Below are positions 15,191-19,265 of a stretch of 19,265 nucleotides of DNA, in pieces. The translations under genes and the position numbers were made by a program. The stretch comes from Collinsella aerofaciens (GTDB taxonomy: Bacteria > Actinomycetota > Coriobacteriia > Coriobacteriales > Coriobacteriaceae): positions 1 to 19,265 of the forward strand of contig JAJWXI010000004.1 of assembly GCA_021641225.1 (NCBI GenBank), in the 5' to 3' direction. How positions within the stretch are numbered: position 1 is the first letter of the stretch; each line of letters begins with the position of its first letter. Under the pieces are notes generated by a model, which worked only from the letters and a program-made list of their open reading frames with translations, had not been told where the DNA came from and did not search any database.

Positions 15191-15220
15191 TTGCGCACCG
15201 TGGGGCGCAAATGGGGTGCA
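15191..15220. promoter_or_regulatory. Small repeats upstream of the LytTR regulator
   Basis: TTGCGC-N8-GCGCAA (15191-15210) is an inverted repeat, and TGGGGCGCA (15201-15209) is repeated directly as TGGGGTGCA (15212-15220), 11 bp apart. LytTR regulators bind direct repeats, so autoregulation is possible; the promoter itself could not be placed. Confidence 0.3.
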
Positions 15221-15275
15221 CCTCCGTGAGCGGCAAGCGTCCGGTATGGCAAAATCGAACTACTAAGGGGGCCGA

Positions 15276-15998
15276 ATGCTCAAGATTATTGCCTGCGACG
15301 ACGACGTCGCTTTTCTAGATAGACTGCACCGAATGATCGACCGTTGGTCGAGCGAGACGGGCACGGCGGTCGACGTTGCGCTCGTCACGCGCGGCGAGGA
15401 CCTGCTGGCCCGCCACGCCGCGTCGCGCGCCGACATCATCCTGCTCGATATGATCATGCCGCTCGTCAACGGCATGGACACCGCACGCGAGCTGCGCCAG
15501 TCCGACACCGCCGTGCGCCTGGTGTTCCTCACCTCGTCGCCCGAGTTTGCGCTGGAGTCCTACGAGGTCCGCGCCTTCGACTACCTGCTCAAGCCCGTGG
15601 CATACGAACGCCTGGCGCAGCTGCTCGACGAGCTTTCGAGCATGCGCCCATCGGCGACCGACGAGCTCGTCATCAAAACGTCCTTTGGCTACCATGCCCT
15701 GCGCTTGTCCGACATCGAATATGCCGAGGCGCGCAACAAGCACGTGGTCTTCCATCTGCGCGACGGACGCGATATCGAGGCGCTCGAGTCGTTCCGCAGC
15801 GTCGAGGACCGCTTGGCGCAAAACGCGGTCTTCTTTAAATGCCATCGCAGCTACCAGGTCAACCTGCGCAACATCGATCATTTCGATCGGACGGAGATCG
15901 TCATGCGCTCGGGCGCGAGCATTCCGCTTTCGCGCAGCAGCAAGCAGGGTTTCCAAGATGCCTACTTTGCGGTGCGTTTTGAGGGCGGGAGGTGCTGA
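15276..15998 (+). CDS. LytTR-family response regulator (AgrA/LytR type)
   Basis: Transcription regulator phosphorylated by the kinase encoded next. The 240-residue product has a receiver domain (1-120) with the acidic pocket D8-D10, phospho-acceptor D58 (ILLDMIMP), T86 and K106 (YLLKPVAY), then a LytTR DNA-binding domain (about 132-235) with KTSFGYHALRLSDIEYAEARNKHVVFHLRDG, FFKCHRSYQVNLRNI and IPLSRSSKQGFQDAYF. The ATG at 15276 follows AAGGGGG. Its TGA overlaps the kinase start (TGATG), so the two are translationally coupled. No autoinducer peptide or exporter gene is nearby, so its signal is unknown; bacteriocin, competence or quorum-type control are family-typical options. Confidence 0.93.
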   Translation: MLKIIACDDDVAFLDRLHRMIDRWSSETGTAVDVALVTRGEDLLARHAASRADIILLDMIMPLVNGMDTARELRQSDTAVRLVFLTSSPEFALESYEVRAFDYLLKPVAYERLAQLLDELSSMRPSATDELVIKTSFGYHALRLSDIEYAEARNKHVVFHLRDGRDIEALESFRSVEDRLAQNAVFFKCHRSYQVNLRNIDHFDRTEIVMRSGASIPLSRSSKQGFQDAYFAVRFEGGRC

Positions 15999-17275
15999 TG
16001 CCTGCATCGGTCGAAATGGTTCTTTGGGCGATTCACCACGCCACGACGCTGCTCTTTGGCGTTTTTGCCTCGGCGGCGCTCTGCGGTGTCGAAATCAATC
16101 GACGCCATGCGCTCGAATTGCTGGGGATCGGTGCCGCAACCGGCGCCGCCTTCTCGATCGCTAACGCCGTTGGCGGTGAGCTGTTTGCGCGGCAGGCTTA
16201 CCCGCTCGTCGTGCACCTGCCGCTTATCGTCTACCTATGCGGGCGCTACCGTTTAAGTCCGCTGCTCGCGGCATTGGGCGTCACCAGCGCCTACCTGAGC
16301 TGCCAGTTTAGCAACTGGATGGGTATCGCCGCATTTGCCGCGACCGATTCTCAGATTGCATACTACCTTGCGCGCATTGCAACCACGCTCGGCGTCTTTG
16401 CCGTCCTCCTACACTGGGCCGGCGATATCGGTCCGCGTCTGGCGATTAAAAGCCCCACCGAGCTGGGCATTCTTTTAATTCTGCCGCTCGTCTACTACAT
16501 CTTTGACTATGCCACCAACGTCTACACCACGCTGTTCCACTCGGGCTCGGTGGTGACCGTTGAGTTTTTGGCCTTTGCCCTTTGCGCCTTCTACCTTATG
16601 TTTCTCACCGTCTATCTGCGCGAATACGAGGCAAAGGAAGTCGCCGAGCGTGAGCGATGGATGCTCGAGACGCGCGACAACTCCGCCATCAAAGAGCTCG
16701 AGGCCTGGCGCCAATCCGGACGCGAGCTGTCGATTCTTCGCCACGACATGCGGCACTTCCTGCGCGGCCTGGCCGTTTTAATTGAGGAGGGCCACACCGA
16801 CGAAGCGCTCGATCGCATCGATGAGCTCTGCGAGGCCAACGACCGCACTGCCGTGCGCCGCTACTGCGCCAACGAGACCGTCAACATCGTGCTTTCATCA
16901 TTTAGCTCGGATATCAACAAGCACGGCATCGCCGCCGACCTGCGCGCCGCCGTGCCCGAAACCGTTCGCGTGAGCGATACCGACCTGTTCAGCGTACTTT
17001 CGAATGCCCTGGAAAATGCCATCATCGCCGCAAGCGCCGCCCCCGAAGGCAAACGCTTTGTCGACCTTGACCTGCGGCTTGAGGACGGCCAGCTGCTGCT
17101 TTTGGTTTCCAACACGTTTGGACGCGCGCCGCGCATGGTCGACGGCATGCCCGTGAACCAACATGCCGGTCACGGTTTTGGCACCAAGAGCATTAAGCTT
17201 GCCGTTGAGCGCATGAACGGCAACTGCCAGTTCCGCATCAACGGCGACCGATTTGAGCTGCGCGCCGTGATGTAG
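15998..17275 (+). CDS. Membrane sensor histidine kinase, AgrC-like GHKL type
   Basis: The 425-residue product has five to seven hydrophobic segments in about the first 205 residues (sensor), a charged coiled linker (207-240), the dimerisation helix with ELSILRHDMRHFLRGL (phospho-accepting His probably H249), and a GHKL ATPase with N box NALENAIIAA (336-345) and G box GHGFGTKSIKLAVERMNG (391-408). It should autophosphorylate on a membrane signal and pass the phosphate to D58 of the LytTR regulator. The start ATG at 15998 follows GGGAGG and overlaps the regulator's stop codon; a GTG at 15992 would add two residues. No AgrD-like peptide gene is seen between it and the convergent gene at 17339. 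Confidence 0.92.
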   Translation: MPASVEMVLWAIHHATTLLFGVFASAALCGVEINRRHALELLGIGAATGAAFSIANAVGGELFARQAYPLVVHLPLIVYLCGRYRLSPLLAALGVTSAYLSCQFSNWMGIAAFAATDSQIAYYLARIATTLGVFAVLLHWAGDIGPRLAIKSPTELGILLILPLVYYIFDYATNVYTTLFHSGSVVTVEFLAFALCAFYLMFLTVYLREYEAKEVAERERWMLETRDNSAIKELEAWRQSGRELSILRHDMRHFLRGLAVLIEEGHTDEALDRIDELCEANDRTAVRRYCANETVNIVLSSFSSDINKHGIAADLRAAVPETVRVSDTDLFSVLSNALENAIIAASAAPEGKRFVDLDLRLEDGQLLLLVSNTFGRAPRMVDGMPVNQHAGHGFGTKSIKLAVERMNGNCQFRINGDRFELRAVM

Positions 17276-17338
17276 GGGCGCGACACTGGACTCGCGGCGC
17301 AGCTCAACCGCCCGGGTCGCCTTGCCGGCGCAGGCCTG

Positions 17339-17908
17339 CTACAGCGGAGCCGCCGCCGGGGTCAGCTGCTTGATGTAGGCCCACATGCGCTGCTTGGCGG
17401 CCTTGTCGGTGAGCGCCGCCTCAAAGCCATCGAGCGCGAGTACGCGGCGGCCCTGCACGTGGGCGACCAAGCCGGGTTTGAGCATGGCGGTATCGAAGTC
17501 GTCGATTGCCACGAGCATGTCGGCATAGGTCTCGCGCATGGTATCGGCCGCGCTGTTATCCAGCAGCAGCACTGCCTCAGGGTCCAGGGCCTCCAGCGCC
17601 TCGCGGAACAGCTCACACGGCAGGGCCTCGCCCACCGCGACCGTCCCGTTACCCGCACCGGCAACGCTTGCCAGCGCACAGAAATCCTCGGGCGCATAAC
17701 CGATGGCCCCGAGCGCCTTGCGCAGCGCGGCACCATCCGCGCCGGCGGCAAGCTCGCCGCCTGAGCGCTCGGCCTCATCCAAATCGCCTTTGACCAGCAC
17801 GATCGGCGAGCACGCATTGCCCGCGATGCGCACGCCACGCGCCGCAAGCGACGCGAGCTCCTGCTCGGTGGCCTGGGCGATGGCTTCTTTTTTCTGGCTT
17901 TGTGACAT
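17339..17908 (-). CDS. Small protein resembling a degenerate uracil-DNA glycosylase
   Basis: Product of 189 residues with the layout of the family 4/5 uracil-DNA glycosylase fold: a helix plus LRKALGAIGYAPEDFCALASV (about 76-96) like the family's LLD..L..IGL.RED.YITNV, then LFREALEALDPEAVLLLD (about 112-129) like PFLEAQIALLRPKVIVALG, and FEAALTDKAAKQRMWAYIKQL (about 160-181) like the closing PAYLLR...KR..W.DL. The catalytic GEAPG motif is replaced by VKGDLDEAE and the HPS/HPA motif by LDGFEAAL, so uracil excision is unlikely. The start at 17908 is chosen (GGAGAG upstream); the longer frame to 17989 runs into the IS right end. The fold call is from recalled motif order only; the role is unknown. 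Confidence 0.6.
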   Translation of the reverse strand: MSQSQKKEAIAQATEQELASLAARGVRIAGNACSPIVLVKGDLDEAERSGGELAAGADGAALRKALGAIGYAPEDFCALASVAGAGNGTVAVGEALPCELFREALEALDPEAVLLLDNSAADTMRETYADMLVAIDDFDTAMLKPGLVAHVQGRRVLALDGFEAALTDKAAKQRMWAYIKQLTPAAAPL

Positions 17909-17947
17909 AGGTATGCGCTCTCCAATCGTTTGCGTGCCCACCATTAT

Positions 17948-18090
17948 TTGACACTCCCCATGGCTAAAGCCAGGGGATTCTTGCTTCACCGAGAATTGCC
18001 TAGACTGCGCATGCAGCCGTAGGTCTTACGCCCTCTCCACAAGCGTTTGCGGCATCCGCCGCGGTTCCCGCATGCCCTGCGGTACCTTCC
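17948..18090 (-). ncRNA. IS200/IS605 right end and omega-RNA scaffold (5' limit approximate)
   Basis: Downstream of tnpB the minus strand carries GAATCCCCTGGCTTTAGCC, forming a hairpin CCCC-TGGC/GCCA-T-GGGG (17956-17976), then GGGGAGTGTCAA ending at 17948. This ending is typical of IS605-type right ends. In the characterised TnpB systems the RNA guide for TnpB comprises the tnpB 3' end and the right end, and the bases just outside the element act as guide; here they are the minus-strand bases from 17947 downwards. The 5' limit is a guess. Confidence 0.6.
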
Positions 18091-19190
18091 AGGATTCTCC
18101 TTCCCTCGCGGGCGATGTTGACGGCGGCATTTAGGTCGCGGTCGTGACGCATGCCGCACGCGGGACAGTCCCATACCCGTTCGGCCAGCGTCAGTCCCCT
18201 GTAGACGTAACCGCATGCGGAACACGTCTTGCTGGACGGATAGAACCTGCCCACCCTTACGAAGCCGCGCCCCGACCATGCGCATTTGTACTCGAGCTGG
18301 CGCGCCAGCTCCGACATGGCGGCATCGCCCACGGCCTTGGCGAGGCGGCGGTTCCTCTGCATGCCCCTGACGTTCAGGTCCTCGACCGCGATGTTTTGGC
18401 TTTCTCTCACCGCATGCGTCGTGAACTTGTGCAGGGCGTCCTTCCGCCGGTTGGCCACCTTCTCGTGCGCCCGCGCGACCCTGACACGCTGCCTGGCGCG
18501 ATTTGCGGAGCCCTTCCGCTTGCGCGAGAGCCGTCGCTGCTCCCGTGCCAGCTTCCTCTCGCTCCTCTGCAGGTTTCTGGGGTTGGGCAGGCGCTCCCCC
18601 GTGGAGCAGGTGGCTATGTCGTGTATCCCCGCATCGACCCCCAGGAATCCGACGGTCGGGGCCGGTGCATCCGTGGCGGGGACGTCCGCGCAGCATATCG
18701 CCACGTAGTACTTGCCGCTCGGCACCTGCTTGACCGTCGCGGACAGGACGCGCCCCTCCACGGGACGGCTCACCCGTGCCCTGACGGTCCCCAGCTTGGG
18801 CAGCCTCACGTGCCTGGCGTCGATTATCCCGACGCCGTTCGTGCGGTAGCTCTTCCTCCCCGCGCGTTTGGACTTGAACTTCGGAAAGCCCACCTTGCCT
18901 GGTGCGCGGAAGAAGTTCCTATATGCCTTGTCCAGGTCGCGCAGGGACTGCTGCAGCGCCATGGAGTCCACCTCGGAGAGCCACGGCGCGTCCGTTTTCT
19001 TCCAGGCGGGGATCTGGGTGATGTAGGAGTTGATGTGCTTCGATTTGCCCGTCCGCGCGTACTCGTCCCGCCTCATCGCCAGCACCCTGTTGTAGACCCA
19101 GCGACAGCAGCCGAAGGTCTTCTGCAGGAGGGCCTCCTGATCGGCGCTCGGGTATATGCGGTACTCGAAGCTCTTGTCCATGGCCCTCAT
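18000..19190 (-). CDS. tnpB: TnpB RNA-guided nuclease of IS605-type element
   Basis: Programmable RuvC-type nuclease that cuts the donor site after excision and so favours transposon retention. The 396-residue product has an N-terminal HTH/wedge region (YRIYPSADQEALLQKTFGCCRWVYNRVLAMR), then RuvC motifs VGFLGVDAGIHDIAT (D186), IAVEDLNVRGM (E270) and HDRDLNAAVNIA (D350/D352), with a zinc ribbon C323-C326 and C342-C345. All catalytic and zinc residues are present, so it looks intact. Its ATG at 19190 overlaps the tnpA stop codon (ATGA); M4 at 19181 is an alternative. The region just downstream supplies the omega RNA. Confidence 0.94.
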   Translation of the reverse strand: MRAMDKSFEYRIYPSADQEALLQKTFGCCRWVYNRVLAMRRDEYARTGKSKHINSYITQIPAWKKTDAPWLSEVDSMALQQSLRDLDKAYRNFFRAPGKVGFPKFKSKRAGRKSYRTNGVGIIDARHVRLPKLGTVRARVSRPVEGRVLSATVKQVPSGKYYVAICCADVPATDAPAPTVGFLGVDAGIHDIATCSTGERLPNPRNLQRSERKLAREQRRLSRKRKGSANRARQRVRVARAHEKVANRRKDALHKFTTHAVRESQNIAVEDLNVRGMQRNRRLAKAVGDAAMSELARQLEYKCAWSGRGFVRVGRFYPSSKTCSACGYVYRGLTLAERVWDCPACGMRHDRDLNAAVNIAREGRRILEGTAGHAGTAADAANACGEGVRPTAACAV

Positions 19191-19265
19191 GCGTTCTTCT
19201 GGTCCTCGATATATTGCCTGACGGTCTCGGGCGTCGCCCCGCCGACGGTCGAGACGAAGTAGCTG
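19187..19265 (-). CDS. tnpA: IS200-type transposase TnpA, C-terminal end only
   Basis: The last 25 codons are in the window and read SYFVSTVGGATPETVRQYIEDQKNA, the typical end of Y1 (HUH) single-strand transposases: the catalytic tyrosine helix and the GGATPETV motif of the C-terminus. The stop codon TGA overlaps the tnpB ATG by three bases. The HUH motif and start lie beyond 19265, so function cannot be judged. Confidence 0.88.
   Translation of the reverse strand, partial: SYFVSTVGGATPETVRQYIEDQKNA

Larger units (their letters stand above)
17948..19265 (-). mobile_element. IS200/IS605-family insertion sequence (left end beyond window)
   Basis: The element holds, in order on the minus strand, the end of tnpA, tnpB overlapping it, and a hairpin-bearing right end ending TCAA at 17948. 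The left end and most of tnpA are outside the window. Insertion at this point places the element's right end about 40 bp upstream of the start codon of the gene at 17339-17908. The family leaves no target duplication. Confidence 0.9.

Noticed and set aside
17276..17338. Terminator between the convergent kinase and UDG-like genes
   Set aside because: Only weak GC-rich pairing and no T tract on either strand.
17909..17989. N-terminal extension of the gene at 17339-17908
   Set aside because: The extension KQESPGFSHGECQ is encoded by the IS605 right end and the rest has no ribosome site.

Overview
The window looks like a chromosomal segment of a high-GC Gram-positive of the class Coriobacteriia, with Collinsella or a close relative as my best guess. 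The basis is the GC-rich coding sequence, an actinobacterial-type dnaK-grpE-dnaJ-hspR operon, a nadABC operon ending in a NiaR-type repressor, an AgrC/LytTR-type two-component pair, and abundant small palindromic intergenic repeats. The genus is an inference from protein and repeat character, not a database match.

Layout. (1) Positions 1-970: the N-terminal part of clpB on the minus strand, with a stress-type operator upstream. (2) 1009-3190: two divergent, unrecognised, membrane-anchored proteins, visibly less GC-rich than their neighbours. Palindromic repeat clusters lie on both outer sides, and the right-hand cluster contains a strikingly regular hairpin array. (3) 3208-5624: an aconitase-family hydratase and its promoter. 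(4) 5627-10322: a repeat-rich gap, then hspR, a class-B dnaJ, grpE and dnaK (transcribed dnaK to hspR), with an operator copy upstream of dnaK that matches the one at clpB. (5) 10323-10791: a gene-free stretch with terminator-like hairpins and the promoter of a small 2x[4Fe-4S] ferredoxin. (6) 11119-15069: the nadA-nadB-nadC-niaR operon, driven by a promoter covered by a perfect 19-bp dyad. (7) 15276-17275: a LytTR response regulator and its GHKL sensor kinase. (8) 17339-17908: a small protein resembling a degenerate uracil-DNA glycosylase. (9) 17948-19265: most of an IS200/IS605 element (tnpB, the end of tnpA, the right end with its omega-RNA region), running off the window.

How the genes fit together. 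HspR probably represses both the dnaK operon and clpB through a shared 27-bp dyad, linking disaggregase and Hsp70 system. NiaR, encoded last in the nad operon, probably represses its own de novo NAD synthesis operon. The kinase and regulator are translationally coupled and form one signalling unit without an obvious target gene here. The strongest unexplained signal is the hairpin array at 2775-2991: six 14-nt arms in alternating orientation spaced 41, 40, 41, 40, 41 nt, with loops of constant length but diverged sequence.
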